NCBI RefSeq assembly: GCF_026340465.1
Contig: NZ_JAPEPC010000001.1
Location: 2,049,501-2,113,500, forward strand
DNA: 64,000 nucleotides
Direction: 5' to 3'
Source: Streptomyces sp. NBC_01306
GTDB taxonomy: Bacteria > Actinomycetota > Actinomycetes > Streptomycetales > Streptomycetaceae
The notes below the pieces were generated by a model. It was not told the origin of the DNA and made no database searches. It worked only from the letters and a program-made list of their open reading frames with translations. Positions 32,644 to 42,803 of this stretch are shown here, piece after piece. Position numbers and translations under genes: made by a program. Numbering within the stretch: the first letter of the stretch is position 1; each line of letters opens with the position of its first letter.

Positions 32644-34686
32644 TCAGCTCGGGTTGAGGTTGATCGTGGCGACGCGCTCCGCCGGCGTCTTGCCGAGCAG
32701 CGCGGTCTGCATGGCCTGCGCCACGTCCGTCGCCGAGACCGGGTGCTTCTGCCCGTCGCCCTTGGTGATCATCACGCCGTCGAAGACGCCTTCCAGGAGC
32801 TGGGTGATGGCGGTCCGGTTGTAGACCTGTTCGAGCCGGCCGTTGACGGGCTTCATGGAGAGGATCTTGGGGAGCGACTTCTCCGGCCCGAACTGGATCT
32901 GCTTGCCACCCGCCTTGATCGTGATCAGACCGGACATCGCGGGCTGCGCGAAGTCCTTCATGGCCCGGTCGATCTCGGTCTGGGTGATCGTCGGCTGCCT
33001 GGCGGCGACGGGGAGTTGCACGGTGTGCGGCTTCCCGGTCTGGACCTGCGCGCGGAACGCGTCCCGGACGGCGACCATCGACTTGTTGACGTCCAGCGTC
33101 TTGCCCGCCTTGCCCGGTACGGCGACGGCCTTGCCGGGCTCGAACTTGATCGTGCCGTCGGACGCGGAGCCGGAGACACCCGCCAGATCGGTGAGCGCGA
33201 CGCCGAGCTTCTCGTTGTCGGTGGGCAGGACGGGCTCGACCTGGCGCCGGTCGCCGAAGAGCGAACCGATCACCGAGACGGGGTTGTAGTCGCTGCCCGC
33301 GGCACCGCGGACGGTCGCCTGGGTGTCCAGGGTGAGCCCCGCCGTGGCCGGCCTGAGCTCGGTCCTGCGGCCGTCGACGCTCAGCTGGATCGGGGAGTTG
33401 ACCCGGGTGCCGAGCGTGCTGTCGAGCTTGTTGACGGCCTCGTCCCGGGTGCCGCCGCCGATGTCGACGCCGAGCACGGTGGTGCCCTTGGGCACGTCGG
33501 AGTGGTTCATCAGCAGTCCTGCGCCGTACGCCACACCGGCGAGCACGACGATACCGACGCCGATGAGGCCCAGCTTCGAGCGGCCCTTCCTGGCCGGTGC
33601 GGCCGGGCGGACCGGGGCCGGCGCCGGGGTGGGGACCACGCCGGGGTGCTCGGACGGGCTGTACGGAGAGGGGCCGCCGGAGAGCCGCGGCCCGTCGGGA
33701 CCGTCCGTACCGGGACCCGGACCGCCGCCGGGACCGGGCGGGAACGGCGCACGGCGATCGGACGGGGCCACCGGGACCCCGCTGCTGAGCGTGGAGCCCG
33801 AGACGTTGCCGCCGGCCGGCGGGCCGCTCTGGCCGCCGGGGCCGGTGCCGAACTCCGGCGCGGGCTGCTGCGGTGTCAGTACGGCGGTGTCGTCCGACAG
33901 CGGCGTCCCGGCGCCCCCCAGAGGGGACGGGGCGTCGCCGAGCGGCGGCGTCAGCGGGCTGGTGCCGGTGACGGGTCCGGTGGTCGGCCCGGAGGGGCCG
34001 GCGAGCCCGGCGGCACCGAGCGGCCCGAGCGAGCCGAGGGCCCCGGGAGGACCGGAGAGACCTGATGTGCCGGGCGCACCGGGTCCGCCGGTGTTCCGCT
34101 GCGGCGGCTCGGAGAAGTAGGGCAGGTCGGAGCGTGGAGCGCCGCCGTCCTGCGCTCCGGGTCCGCTCGGGGCGGACGGCCCCGACGCCCCCGGCAGGCC
34201 CGACAGCCCCGAGGATGCGGCGGAACGCGGCGCTCCGACCGCTCCGTTGGCCCCGGCCGGGGCGGAAGACGCGGAAGGCGCAGAAGGCGCGGCGGGCTTG
34301 CGCGGCGCGAACCAGTCGCTGGTCGGCCGCTCGGCCGGCGGCTCATCGGCCTCCGGCTCAGGACCGGGCTCGGGCGGCAGCTGCATCGCCGCGGTGCGCT
34401 CCTGGTCGGCGCCGCCGGCGCCACCGGCGCCACCGTTGATGGGCTCGCTCTCGCCCATCGGTGTCCGCATGACGACCGGCGGAATCGGCCGCGAGCCAGG
34501 GATGTTGATCCGGATACGCGTCGTCAGCGTGGTCTCGGTCCTGGGCTCGTCCGGCTGCGGCTCGGGGGCCGGCGCTGCGGCCTCCTCCGGAGACTGGCGG
34601 GTTCCGTACGGCGGCGTGCCCGAGGGGTACGCGGCCCCGCCACGCCCCTGGGGACCGGTGGACGAACTGTCAGTTTCACGACTCAA
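32644..34686 (-). CDS. Membrane protein with extracellular PG_binding_4-like domains
   Basis: 680-aa protein. About 310 residues of disordered cytosolic sequence (Pro, Gly, Ser, Ala; many GLSGLPGASG-like runs) come first. One membrane helix follows (SKLGLIGVGIVVLAGVAYGAGLLM), then an outer part with VPKGTTVLGVDIGGGTRDEAVNKLDSTL, the motif of PG_binding_4/VanW-associated domains. It is likely a cell-wall-associated protein. The start is probably TTG 34686 (LSRETDSSSTG), since GGGAGAA lies seven bases upstream and the longer frame has no good start. No catalytic YkuD motif is seen. Confidence 0.85.
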   Translation of the reverse strand: MSRETDSSSTGPQGRGGAAYPSGTPPYGTRQSPEEAAAPAPEPQPDEPRTETTLTTRIRINIPGSRPIPPVVMRTPMGESEPINGGAGGAGGADQERTAAMQLPPEPGPEPEADEPPAERPTSDWFAPRKPAAPSAPSASSAPAGANGAVGAPRSAASSGLSGLPGASGPSAPSGPGAQDGGAPRSDLPYFSEPPQRNTGGPGAPGTSGLSGPPGALGSLGPLGAAGLAGPSGPTTGPVTGTSPLTPPLGDAPSPLGGAGTPLSDDTAVLTPQQPAPEFGTGPGGQSGPPAGGNVSGSTLSSGVPVAPSDRRAPFPPGPGGGPGPGTDGPDGPRLSGGPSPYSPSEHPGVVPTPAPAPVRPAAPARKGRSKLGLIGVGIVVLAGVAYGAGLLMNHSDVPKGTTVLGVDIGGGTRDEAVNKLDSTLGTRVNSPIQLSVDGRRTELRPATAGLTLDTQATVRGAAGSDYNPVSVIGSLFGDRRQVEPVLPTDNEKLGVALTDLAGVSGSASDGTIKFEPGKAVAVPGKAGKTLDVNKSMVAVRDAFRAQVQTGKPHTVQLPVAARQPTITQTEIDRAMKDFAQPAMSGLITIKAGGKQIQFGPEKSLPKILSMKPVNGRLEQVYNRTAITQLLEGVFDGVMITKGDGQKHPVSATDVAQAMQTALLGKTPAERVATINLNPS

Positions 34687-34850
34687 GGCAGGTTCTCCCG
34701 GTTGGCTCCGCCGCCCGTTCTTACTTGTGCGGGAGGTTCGGCGGCGCGCACCACCATACTGGCCACGGCGCGATCGCACCCCCCACCCAGTGGAATGCGA
34801 GGTTCCGACAGCCCCGCAGCCGCGCCCGGTTCACCGGGCGAAGCGGCACA

Positions 34851-35258
34851 TCACTTGCCAGGTCGGGCGGAATCCGGCTCCGGCCGCGGCACCTTGCGCA
34901 CGGTGGCACAGATCACAGCGGCCGCCATCCCGCCCAGCAGGAAGACGTACGAGCCCGTTCCCGCGCCGAAGACGAAGTCGCCCTCGGGGCGGGTGGCGGT
35001 CAGCAGTATGACGGCGACCAGCCAGCCGACGGCGGCGGCACCTGCCCCGATCGCCGTGCCGGTCGCCACCCGGCCGCCGTAGAAGACGGCCGCCGCGCCC
35101 AGCAGGGCGAGCACCAGGCCGCCGGGGAACCAGCCGGCCTGTACGAGCGCGCCCGCGAGGCCGGTGAGCGCGCCGAGGACGGCCAGCCCGAAGTAGGCAG
35201 CGATACGGCGGGGGTTCGGCGGTGCCGCCATGCCCGTATAGCCCTGGTTCATACTCAT
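34851..35258 (-). CDS. DUF6113-like four-helix membrane protein
   Basis: 135-aa protein with about four membrane helices ([70 protein letters not shown]). The ATG overlaps the mshB stop by four bases (ATGA), so it is translated together with mshB. Mycobacteria carry a similar small membrane gene next to mshB (Rv1171). Role unknown. Confidence 0.85.
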   Translation of the reverse strand: MSMNQGYTGMAAPPNPRRIAAYFGLAVLGALTGLAGALVQAGWFPGGLVLALLGAAAVFYGGRVATGTAIGAGAAAVGWLVAVILLTATRPEGDFVFGAGTGSYVFLLGGMAAAVICATVRKVPRPEPDSARPGK

Positions 35259-36196
35259 TCGTCCGCTCCTGCAGTGCTCGTCGTGCTGTCCGCCGGGATG
35301 CCCGCGAAGAGGTCCGTCTCACGCTCGCCGGCCGGCGCTCCCGGCGTGCCCCGCACCAGTTCGTAGTACTCGCGCGTGAAGAGCGGCTGGCCCAGGTCGT
35401 TGGAGAGCGCGAAGAACGGGCCGTCCACCGCGATCTGGCTGGCGTGCGCGCGCATCGCGGCCGACTTGGCGGCGGCGTACGCGGTGCCGTCGATCTCCGC
35501 CGTGATGACCGCGTCGTCCACGACCCCCGGCACATCTCCGATGTCCGCGACCCCCGGGAACCCGGCACCGGCCGCCCGCAGCCGGGCGAAGCCCTCCTCG
35601 GCCACTGACCGCGGGACCCGGTTCCAGTAGATTTTCGCGATCGTGTGCGGCTCGCCGAGGTCCGCCCGGAAGGCCTTCTCGGCGGCGAGTTCGGCGGCGC
35701 GCATCGCGACACGGTGCGCCTGGATGTGGTCGGGGTGGCCGTAGCCGCCGTTGGTGTCGTACGTCACCAGGACCTGCGGCCGTACGGAGCGGATCACCTC
35801 GACGAGATACACCGCCGCGTCGTCCACCGCCGTGTTCCAGAAGGCGCCCTCGCGGTGGTTCTGCGCGACGCCCATCATCCCCGAGTCCCGGAAGCGGCCG
35901 GGACCGCCGAGGAAGCGGTGGTCCGTGACGCCCAGCTCCCGCATCGCGGCGGCCAGTTCGCCGATGCGATGGGCGCCCAGACCGTCCTCGCGGTCGGACG
36001 CCAGATGCGCGAGTCCGGGCGGGATGACCTCGCCCTCCTCGCCGAGAGTGCAGGTCACCAGGGCGACGTGGGCACCCTGGGCCGCATACGCGGCCATGGT
36101 GACGCCGTTGTTGATCGACTCGTCGTCGGGGTGCGCGTGCACCAGGAGCAGGCGCCGGCCGGGGAGGTCCGTCGGCCGGCCGGGAAGGTCCGTCAT
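35255..36196 (-). CDS. mshB: Mycothiol biosynthesis deacetylase MshB
   Basis: 313-aa zinc deacetylase (LmbE/PIG-L family) that removes the acetyl group from GlcNAc-inositol to give GlcN-inositol in mycothiol synthesis. The zinc site is visible: [12 protein letters not shown] near residue 20 and [12 protein letters not shown]. The N-terminus carries a small duplication ([13 protein letters not shown]). It is coupled to the DUF6113-like gene. Its presence marks the organism as a mycothiol-making actinomycete. Confidence 0.95.
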   Translation of the reverse strand: MTDLPGRPTDLPGRRLLLVHAHPDDESINNGVTMAAYAAQGAHVALVTCTLGEEGEVIPPGLAHLASDREDGLGAHRIGELAAAMRELGVTDHRFLGGPGRFRDSGMMGVAQNHREGAFWNTAVDDAAVYLVEVIRSVRPQVLVTYDTNGGYGHPDHIQAHRVAMRAAELAAEKAFRADLGEPHTIAKIYWNRVPRSVAEEGFARLRAAGAGFPGVADIGDVPGVVDDAVITAEIDGTAYAAAKSAAMRAHASQIAVDGPFFALSNDLGQPLFTREYYELVRGTPGAPAGERETDLFAGIPADSTTSTAGADE

Positions 36197-36250
36197 GGGA
36201 ACAGCCTACGAGCCGCGCCCGCTCCCGGAGCCGCCCACCCGCTGCCTCCG

Positions 36251-36295
36251 GTGTCTCTGGTGTCTCTGGTGTCTCTGGTGTCTCTGGTGTCTCAG
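36251..36295. repeat. Five tandem 9-bp units reaching into a stop codon
   Basis: gtgtctctg occurs four times exactly and a fifth time as gtgtctcag. The last unit contains the stop codon of the 64-aa membrane protein gene (minus strand). It lies between that gene and mshB. Confidence 0.95.
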
Positions 36296-36486
36296 AACTT
36301 GATACCGCCGATCATTCCAGCCACATTGGTCGTGAGCGAGTGAATGGTGGGCGCCACGGACGAGCTGGCCAGATAGAAGCCCAGGAGCGCACAGACCACC
36401 GCGTGCCCCGCTTTGAGCCCCGACTTCCTGACCATGAGCACGACGATGATCGTCAGCAGCACCACCGCCGAGATCGAGAGCGCCAT
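36292..36486 (-). CDS. Small two-helix membrane protein, 64 aa
   Basis: Conserved Streptomyces hypothetical protein (MALSISAVVLLTIIVVLMVRKSGLKAGHAVVCALLGFYLASSSVAPTI...). The first helix is LSISAVVLLTIIVVLMV and the second is AVVCALLGFYLASSSVA. The ribosome site GGAGGTGA eight bases before ATG 36486 is very strong, so it is truly expressed. It is the first gene upstream of mshB, with a 95-bp gap. Function unknown. Confidence 0.83.
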   Translation of the reverse strand: MALSISAVVLLTIIVVLMVRKSGLKAGHAVVCALLGFYLASSSVAPTIHSLTTNVAGMIGGIKF

Positions 36487-36720
36487 GACGGTTCACCTCC
36501 ACTTGCGTACGGTCCAGGGGCATGCCACAACTGCCGGTAGCGTCATACCCACCTAGCGCTACGGATCATAACTATCCGGCGGCGTGCATGATCGATGCAC
36601 GGCAGCACGAGGGGCGCATGGACGTACGCCCCCGGCAGAACCGGTCGGCACATGCCCGCCGTCGGGGGCACTCCGCAGCACCTCCTCCGGTCCCGCCGGT
36701 CCCGCACTAGGTTCAGGCGC

Positions 36721-38880
36721 ATGACATCGAACGAACACTCCTTTCCGCGCCGGTTCGCCAGGACCCAGCGCTTCACGCTCGGTGCCCCGCGCGCCTTCAC
36801 GGTGTCGCCCGACGGCAACCGGGTCGTCTACCTGCGCTCCCCCACCGGAACGGACCGCGCGAACCGGCTCTGGGTGCTCGACCTCGCACAGGGCGCACAG
36901 GAGCGCGTCGCCGCCGACCCGGAGGCGCTGCTCGGCGGTGCGGCCGAGCAGCTCTCGGCCGGGGAGCGGGCCCGCCGTGAACGGAGCAGGGAGGGCTCGG
37001 CGGGCATCGTCGGGTACGCGGTCGACGGCGCGGCCGAACTGGCCGTATTCGCCCTGTCCGGACGCCTGTTCACGGCCGGGCTGCGGACCGGCCCCGGCCC
37101 GAGCACCCGGGAGATCCCGGTGCCGGGGCCGGTCATCGACCCCAGGCCGTCCCCGGACGGCAGCCTCATCGCCTATGTGACCGGCGGCGCGCTGCGCGTC
37201 GTGGGGGCTGACGACTCGGCCGGTACGGACGACAGGGCGCTCGCCGAGCCGGAGGACGCGCACATCACGTACGGGCTCGCCGAGTTCGTCGCGGCCGAGG
37301 AGATGCAGCGCTCACGCGGCTTCTGGTGGGCGCCCGACTCGCGGAGCCTGCTGGTGGCGCGGGCCGACGACAGCGCCGTACAGCGCTGGTGGATCGCCGA
37401 TCCGGCGCATCCGGAACGGGAACCGGCGCAGGTCGGATATCCGGCGGCCGGCACCCCCAACGCCGAGGTGCGGCTCTTCCTCTACGCCCTCGACGGGACA
37501 CGCACCGAGGTGGTCTGGGACCGCGCCCGCCACCCGTATCTGGCGGCCGTGCACTGGTCGTCCGACGGCGCCCCGCTGCTGCTGGTCCAGGCCCGTGACC
37601 AGCGCAGCCAGCGCTATCTGGGGGTCGACACGGAGTCCGGCACCACCAGGACCCTCCATGTCGACGAGGACCCGGTGTGGCTCGACCTCTTCCCCGGGGT
37701 GCCCGCCAGGTCGCCCGCGGGCGGTCTGGTCCGGATCGCCGACGAGGGCGGTGCCCGGGTGCTCGCGGTCGGCGACCGGCTGCTCACCGGACCGGAGTTG
37801 CACGTACGGGCGGTGCTGGACATCTCGGTTGACGACGTGCTGGTTTCCGCGTCGGCGGGCGAGGCTGCGGCCGCCCCCGAGACCGGCGAAATCCACGTCT
37901 ACCGGGTCAACGAGCTGGGGGTCGAGCGTCTTTCGGCGGGGCCCGGCGTGCACTCGGCGGTGCGCTCGGGCGGTGTCACGGTGCTCCTGTCGGCCCGTAC
38001 GGAGCGGCCGGGCACGGACGTCCGGGTGCTGCGGGACGGCAAGGAGGTGGCGACGATCGCCTCCTACGCGGAGACGCCGGGCCTCACCCCCCGCGTGAAG
38101 TTCGCCGAGGGGGGCGCACGGAAAATTCCGTGCGCCGTCCTGCTCCCCAGCGGCCACCGGGAATCCGACGGCGCGCTCCCGGTGCTCCTCGACCCGTACG
38201 GTGGCCCGCACGGCCAGCGGGTGGTCGCGGCGCACAACGCGCACCTCACGTCACAGTGGTTCGCGGACCAGGGATTCGCGGTGGTCGTCGCGGACGGCCG
38301 GGGCACCCCGGGCCGCTCCCCCGCGTGGGAGAAGGCGATCAGGGACGACTTCACGCTCACGCTCGACGACCAGATCGACGCCCTGCACGGCCTGGCCGGC
38401 CAGGGCTTCCCGCTGGACCTGGACCGGGTGGCCATCCGCGGCTGGTCGTACGGCGGCTATCTCGCCGCGCTCGCGGTGCTGCGCCGCCCCGATGTGTTCC
38501 ACGCGGGTGTCGCCGGCGCCCCGGTCACCGACTGGCGGCTGTACGACACGCACTACACCGAGCGCTATCTCGGCGACCCGGCCGAGCAGCCCGGGGTGTA
38601 CGCGGCGAGCGCGCTCGTCACCGACGACGGCCTCTCGGCCCCGGAGAACCCCGCCCGGCCGCTGATGGTGATCCACGGACTGGCGGACGACAACGTGGTC
38701 GCGGCCCACACCCTGCGGCTCTCGTCGGCGCTGCTCGCCGCGGGCCGTCCGCACGAGGTGCTGCCGCTCTCCGGTGTCACGCATATGACGCCGCAGGAAC
38801 AGGTGGCGGAGAATCTGCTGCTGCTCCAGGTCGACTTCATCAGGCGGTCCCTGGGCCTGGCACCGCGACAGGACCGGTGA
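36721..38880 (+). CDS. S9 family prolyl oligopeptidase (dipeptidyl peptidase IV-like)
   Basis: 719-aa cytosolic serine peptidase that cleaves short peptides, typically after proline. The N-terminal two thirds is a beta-propeller with repeats such as VSPDGNRVVYLRS and PSPDGSLIAYVTG. The catalytic alpha/beta-hydrolase part has Ser in IRGWSYGGYLAALA, Asp in HGLADDNVVAAH and His in LSGVTHMTPQ. Start ATG 36721. It is single, but stands beside two oligopeptide importer operons, so digestion of imported peptides is plausible. Confidence 0.93.
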   Translation: MTSNEHSFPRRFARTQRFTLGAPRAFTVSPDGNRVVYLRSPTGTDRANRLWVLDLAQGAQERVAADPEALLGGAAEQLSAGERARRERSREGSAGIVGYAVDGAAELAVFALSGRLFTAGLRTGPGPSTREIPVPGPVIDPRPSPDGSLIAYVTGGALRVVGADDSAGTDDRALAEPEDAHITYGLAEFVAAEEMQRSRGFWWAPDSRSLLVARADDSAVQRWWIADPAHPEREPAQVGYPAAGTPNAEVRLFLYALDGTRTEVVWDRARHPYLAAVHWSSDGAPLLLVQARDQRSQRYLGVDTESGTTRTLHVDEDPVWLDLFPGVPARSPAGGLVRIADEGGARVLAVGDRLLTGPELHVRAVLDISVDDVLVSASAGEAAAAPETGEIHVYRVNELGVERLSAGPGVHSAVRSGGVTVLLSARTERPGTDVRVLRDGKEVATIASYAETPGLTPRVKFAEGGARKIPCAVLLPSGHRESDGALPVLLDPYGGPHGQRVVAAHNAHLTSQWFADQGFAVVVADGRGTPGRSPAWEKAIRDDFTLTLDDQIDALHGLAGQGFPLDLDRVAIRGWSYGGYLAALAVLRRPDVFHAGVAGAPVTDWRLYDTHYTERYLGDPAEQPGVYAASALVTDDGLSAPENPARPLMVIHGLADDNVVAAHTLRLSSALLAAGRPHEVLPLSGVTHMTPQEQVAENLLLLQVDFIRRSLGLAPRQDR

Positions 38881-39310
38881 CCGACCGGTTGCACGACCGG
38901 CCGGGGCGACACCTCGCCCCGGCCGGTCCACGGCACCCGCACGCCGTACGCTCTTCAGTCTGATGGTTCCGCATATCGGTCTCACGACAGGCGAGTTGCC
39001 GCCTTGTTAAGGAATTCGATCGCGCTTTGTCGGCCTTTGTCGCCCGACCGGACAACACGTCAAGCACGTCCGCGCGTCAGTCTGCAAAACCTTCACCCAA
39101 GAAGCGCGGGGACTGCGCCCCGGACGCCGCCAGGCCCTTGACTCGCGTCGTCGGGCCGGGCCACGCTCCGCTCAGCTGCGATGATTCCGGACAGCGGGGG
39201 CGGAGCAACGAAGAGCCCATATCGCACCGCTGGCAAGGGAGTTGATGGATCAAGCCACGGCCGGACCCACCGGCCGGGGCCAGGGCACCACACCTAGGAA
39301 GCGATACGAC
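38881..39310. promoter_or_regulatory. Intergenic region with terminator and probable promoter
   Basis: 430 bp (366 bp to the alternative start at 39245). A 14-bp perfect hairpin at 38895-38928 (gaccggccggggcg / cgccccggccggtc, 6-nt loop) ends the S9 gene. The part around 38990-39070 is less GC-rich (ttgttaaggaattcgatcgcgctttg) and probably holds the promoter of the orphan ATPase. No further gene seen. Confidence 0.6.
38895..38928. terminator. Terminator after the S9 peptidase
   Basis: Perfect 14-bp GC stem with a 6-nt loop, 15 bp after the stop codon. Confidence 0.9.
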
Positions 39311-40471
39311 ATGGCGCACGAGGCCACCATTCCCGCTCCCCGCGACAAGGCGCCCCGCCAGGGTGAGGTTCTGCTCTCCGCCGAGGGGCTGACCAAGCAC
39401 TTCCCCATCATGGGCGGCTTTCCCTTCAAGCGCAGGATCGGCGCCGTCCAGGCCGTCGACGGTATCGACCTCTCGTTGCACGCCGGCGAGAGCTTCGGCC
39501 TGGTGGGCGAGTCGGGGTGCGGAAAGTCCACCACCGGACGGGTGTTGACCCGGCTGCTCGAACCGACCGCGGGCCGGCTGGTCTACCGGGGCCAGGACAT
39601 CACCCGCGCGGGCCGCAGACAGCTCGCGCCGATCCGCCCCGAGATCCAGATGATCTTCCAGGACCCCTACTCGTCGCTCAACCCCCGTCAGACCGTCGGC
39701 AAGATCATCGGCGGGCCGATGGAGATCAACGGCATCCACCCCAAGGGCGGCCGGGAACACCGGATCCGTGAGCTCCTGGAGATCGTCGGCCTCAACCCGG
39801 AGCACTACAACCGCTTCCCGCACGAGTTCTCCGGCGGCCAGCGCCAGCGCATCGGCGTAGCCCGCGCCCTCGCGCTCGAACCGAAGCTCATCGTCGCCGA
39901 CGAACCGGTCTCCGCACTCGACGTCTCCATCCAGGCCCAGGTCGTCAACCTCCTCCAGGAACTCCAGCGCGAACTGGACATCGCGTTCCTCTTCATCGCC
40001 CACGACCTGGCGATCGTCCGGCACTTCTCGGACCGGGTCGCCGTGATGTACCTCGGCAAGATCGTCGAGGTGGGCGACCGGGACTCCATCTACCAGCAGC
40101 CGCGCCACCCGTACACGCACGCCCTGCTCTCGGCGGTCCCGGAGGCCGCGCTCGTCAGCGACGAGGAGCGCGCGGCCCATCAGCGCATCCGGCTCGCGGG
40201 CGATGTACCGTCCCCGATCTCGCCGCCTTCGGGCTGCCGCTTCCGTACCCGCTGCTGGAAGGCGCAGGACAAGTGCGCGGCCGAAGAACCCCCGCTGGTA
40301 CGGATCGACGGCAGCCGGGACGGGCACCTGACGGCCTGCCACTTCCCGGAGGACCCGACGACCGAGCGCGAGGCGGAGATCATCCTCGACCCGGCGCTGC
40401 GGGACCTGGAGGATCTGGGGGACCAGACCGGTCCGGGCGCACCCGGGGTGGAGGCCCAGGACCCCGCGTAA
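39311..40471 (+). CDS. Orphan oligopeptide ABC transporter ATPase (OppF/DppF type)
   Basis: 386-aa ATPase. Walker A is [11 protein letters not shown], the signature is [20 protein letters not shown], Walker B is [14 protein letters not shown] and the H-loop is [14 protein letters not shown]. The C-terminal oligopeptide/dipeptide cap is [15 protein letters not shown]. It has no permease or binding protein of its own and converges on the end of the leftward importer operon. It shares long blocks of identical DNA with the last ATPase of the rightward operon. Starts at ATG 39245 (tight AAGGGAG) and 39311 (AGGAAG) are both possible; I chose 39311 because homology begins soon after. It may serve as an alternative subunit for either importer. 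Confidence 0.9.
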   Translation: MAHEATIPAPRDKAPRQGEVLLSAEGLTKHFPIMGGFPFKRRIGAVQAVDGIDLSLHAGESFGLVGESGCGKSTTGRVLTRLLEPTAGRLVYRGQDITRAGRRQLAPIRPEIQMIFQDPYSSLNPRQTVGKIIGGPMEINGIHPKGGREHRIRELLEIVGLNPEHYNRFPHEFSGGQRQRIGVARALALEPKLIVADEPVSALDVSIQAQVVNLLQELQRELDIAFLFIAHDLAIVRHFSDRVAVMYLGKIVEVGDRDSIYQQPRHPYTHALLSAVPEAALVSDEERAAHQRIRLAGDVPSPISPPSGCRFRTRCWKAQDKCAAEEPPLVRIDGSRDGHLTACHFPEDPTTEREAEIILDPALRDLEDLGDQTGPGAPGVEAQDPA

Positions 40472-40501
40472 GAGCCCAGGACCCCTCGTAAGGTCGGGCC
40501 T

Positions 40502-41824
40502 CTAGGCGGGCGTCGCCCCGGACGGGGGCCCGGCCTGCCCTGTCGGCGTAGCGCCCGTGGCCGGTGCTGCGGGCGTCGCGCCGGTGGGCCCCGGCGTGCC
40601 ACCGGACGGGCCCGGCGTGCCGCCACCGGAAGGCCCCGGGGCACCGCCCGTCGGCCCTGCCGGGCCGCCCTCGTCCGGTCCGCCGCCCGTGGTGTCCGGC
40701 ACGACCTGGATCTCTTCGGCGAAGTGGCAGGCCGAGTCGTGGTGCACCGGTCCCTGCACGGTCCGGAACAGCGCGGGCACCGCGAGCGCCGGCACCTCCT
40801 GCGCACACCGCTCCTGCGCCTTCCAGCAGCGGGTACGGAAGCGGCAGCCGGACGGCGGGTTGGCGGGCGACGGCACATCGCCGGCCAGGATGATCCGCTC
40901 GCGCCGGTCCCGCGCCTCCGGGTCGGGCACCGGCACCGCCGAGAGCAGCGCCTGTGTGTACGGATGGGTGGGGTGCTCGTAGATCTCCGCGTCCGAGCCG
41001 ACCTCGACGATCCGGCCCAGATACATCACGCCGACCCGGCTGGAGATGTGCCGGACGATCGACAGGTCGTGCGCGATGAACACGTACGCCAGGTCGAACT
41101 CCTTCTGGAGCCGCCCCAGCAGGTTGATGACCTGTGCCTGCACGGACACGTCGAGCGCGGATACCGGCTCGTCGGCCACGATGATCTCGGGGTTGAGGGC
41201 GAGGCCGCGCGCGATGCCGATGCGCTGGCGCTGGCCGCCGGAGAACTGGTGCGGATAGCGGTTGATGTACTCCGGGTTGAGCCCGACGACGTCCAGCAGG
41301 TCCTGGACCTTCCGGCGCCGGTCGCCCTTGGGCGCGACCTCGGGGTGGATCTCGTACGGCTCCCCGATGATGTCGCCGACCGTCATCCGGGGGTTGAGCG
41401 AGGTGTAGGGGTCCTGGAAGACCATCTGGATGTTCCGGCGTACGGCCTTGAGGGCGCGCCCGGACATCTTGGTGATGTCCTCGCCCTTGTAACGGATCGA
41501 ACCGTGCGTCGAGGCCTCCAGGTTGACCAGCATCCTGGCCACGGTCGACTTGCCGCAGCCGGACTCGCCCACGATGCCGAGTGTCTCGCCCTGGGTGAGC
41601 GCGAACGACACCCCGTCGACGGCCTTGACCGCGCCGACCTGCTTCTTGAACAGGATTCCCTGAGTGAGCGGGTAGTGCTTGACCAGGTCGCGGACTTCGA
41701 GGATGGGCTCCTTGTCGTGGAAGGCCATCTCCGCGTGCGACTTCTCCATCAGGTCGCGTTCCGCCTCGGCCTCCTCACGCGCCGCGTCACGTGCCGCGTT
41801 ACGCCGCGAGTGGTCAGCGTGCAT
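40502..41824 (-). CDS. Peptide ABC importer ATPase (DppF type) with Pro/Gly/Thr tail
   Basis: 440-aa second ATPase of the leftward importer. Walker A is [11 protein letters not shown], the signature is [20 protein letters not shown], Walker B is [14 protein letters not shown] and the cap is [15 protein letters not shown]. After residue 375 comes an unusual tail of about 60 residues made of repeated GGx[14 protein letters not shown] units. It overlaps the upstream ATPase gene by 11 bp, so the two are made together. ATP hydrolysis drives peptide import. Confidence 0.93.
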   Translation of the reverse strand: MHADHSRRNAARDAAREEAEAERDLMEKSHAEMAFHDKEPILEVRDLVKHYPLTQGILFKKQVGAVKAVDGVSFALTQGETLGIVGESGCGKSTVARMLVNLEASTHGSIRYKGEDITKMSGRALKAVRRNIQMVFQDPYTSLNPRMTVGDIIGEPYEIHPEVAPKGDRRRKVQDLLDVVGLNPEYINRYPHQFSGGQRQRIGIARGLALNPEIIVADEPVSALDVSVQAQVINLLGRLQKEFDLAYVFIAHDLSIVRHISSRVGVMYLGRIVEVGSDAEIYEHPTHPYTQALLSAVPVPDPEARDRRERIILAGDVPSPANPPSGCRFRTRCWKAQERCAQEVPALAVPALFRTVQGPVHHDSACHFAEEIQVVPDTTGGGPDEGGPAGPTGGAPGPSGGGTPGPSGGTPGPTGATPAAPATGATPTGQAGPPSGATPA

Positions 41825-42791
41825 TGAGCGTCTCCTTCCAGAAGTGGCAGGCGCTCCGGCGCTCCGGGGACACTTCGTACAGCGGCGGTACGTCGGTGCG
41901 GCACACCTCCTGGGCCAGCGGGCAGCGGGGGTTGAAGGCGCACCCGGGCGGGATGTGCAGCAGGTTCGGGGGCAGGCCCTTGATCGCGTAGAGCTCCTGG
42001 CCCTTCTGGTCGAGGCGCGGGATCGATTCGAGGAGGCCCTTGGTGTACGGGTGCGCCGGGGCCTTGTAGATCTGGTGGACCGGCGATGTCTCGACGATCC
42101 GGCCCGCGTACATCACCGCGATCTTGTCCGCGACGTCCGCCACCACGCCCAGGTCATGGGTGATCAGGATCAGCCCCATGTTGAACTCCCGCTGGAGTTC
42201 GGCGAGCAGGTCCATCACCTGGGCCTGGACGGTCACATCCAGGGCGGTGGTCGGCTCGTCGGCGATGATCAGGTCGGGCTCCAGGGCCAGCGCCATGGCG
42301 ATCATGATGCGCTGGCGCATCCCGCCGGAGAACTGGTGCGGGTACTGGCCGACCCGTTCCTTGGCCGCCGGGATCCTTACCGTGTCCATCAGCTCGACGG
42401 CCTTGGCCTTGGCCTCCTTGCGGGACATGCCCCGGTGGACGGTGAACATCTCACCGAGCTGCTCGCCCACGCTGAGCACCGGGTTGAGCGAGGAGAGGGC
42501 GTCCTGGAAGATCATCGCCATCCTGGCGCCGCGGATCTTGCGCCGCTCCTCCTCCTTGAGCTTCAGCAGGTCCTGCCCCTGGAAGAGGATCTCGCCGCCG
42601 GCGATCCTGCCCGGTGGCACATCGAGGATGCCCATGATGGCCTGGGCGGTCACCGACTTGCCGGAGCCCGATTCACCGAGGACGGCGAGCGTCTCGCCGG
42701 AGTCCACCGTGTAGTCGACACCGTTCACCGCCTTCGCGACCCCGTCGCGGGTGTGGAACTCCACGTGCAGATCGCGTACTTCGAGCAGCAT
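41814..42791 (-). CDS. Peptide ABC importer ATPase (DppD type)
   Basis: 325-aa first ATPase of the leftward importer. Walker A is [10 protein letters not shown], the signature is [20 protein letters not shown], Walker B is [14 protein letters not shown] and the H-loop is [14 protein letters not shown]. The C-terminal cap is [18 protein letters not shown]. Start ATG 42791. It follows the DppC gene by 12 bp and overlaps the DppF gene, so it belongs to one operon. Confidence 0.94.
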   Translation of the reverse strand: MLLEVRDLHVEFHTRDGVAKAVNGVDYTVDSGETLAVLGESGSGKSVTAQAIMGILDVPPGRIAGGEILFQGQDLLKLKEEERRKIRGARMAMIFQDALSSLNPVLSVGEQLGEMFTVHRGMSRKEAKAKAVELMDTVRIPAAKERVGQYPHQFSGGMRQRIMIAMALALEPDLIIADEPTTALDVTVQAQVMDLLAELQREFNMGLILITHDLGVVADVADKIAVMYAGRIVETSPVHQIYKAPAHPYTKGLLESIPRLDQKGQELYAIKGLPPNLLHIPPGCAFNPRCPLAQEVCRTDVPPLYEVSPERRSACHFWKETLNAR

Positions 42792-42803
42792 GGTCCGGAC
42801 TCC

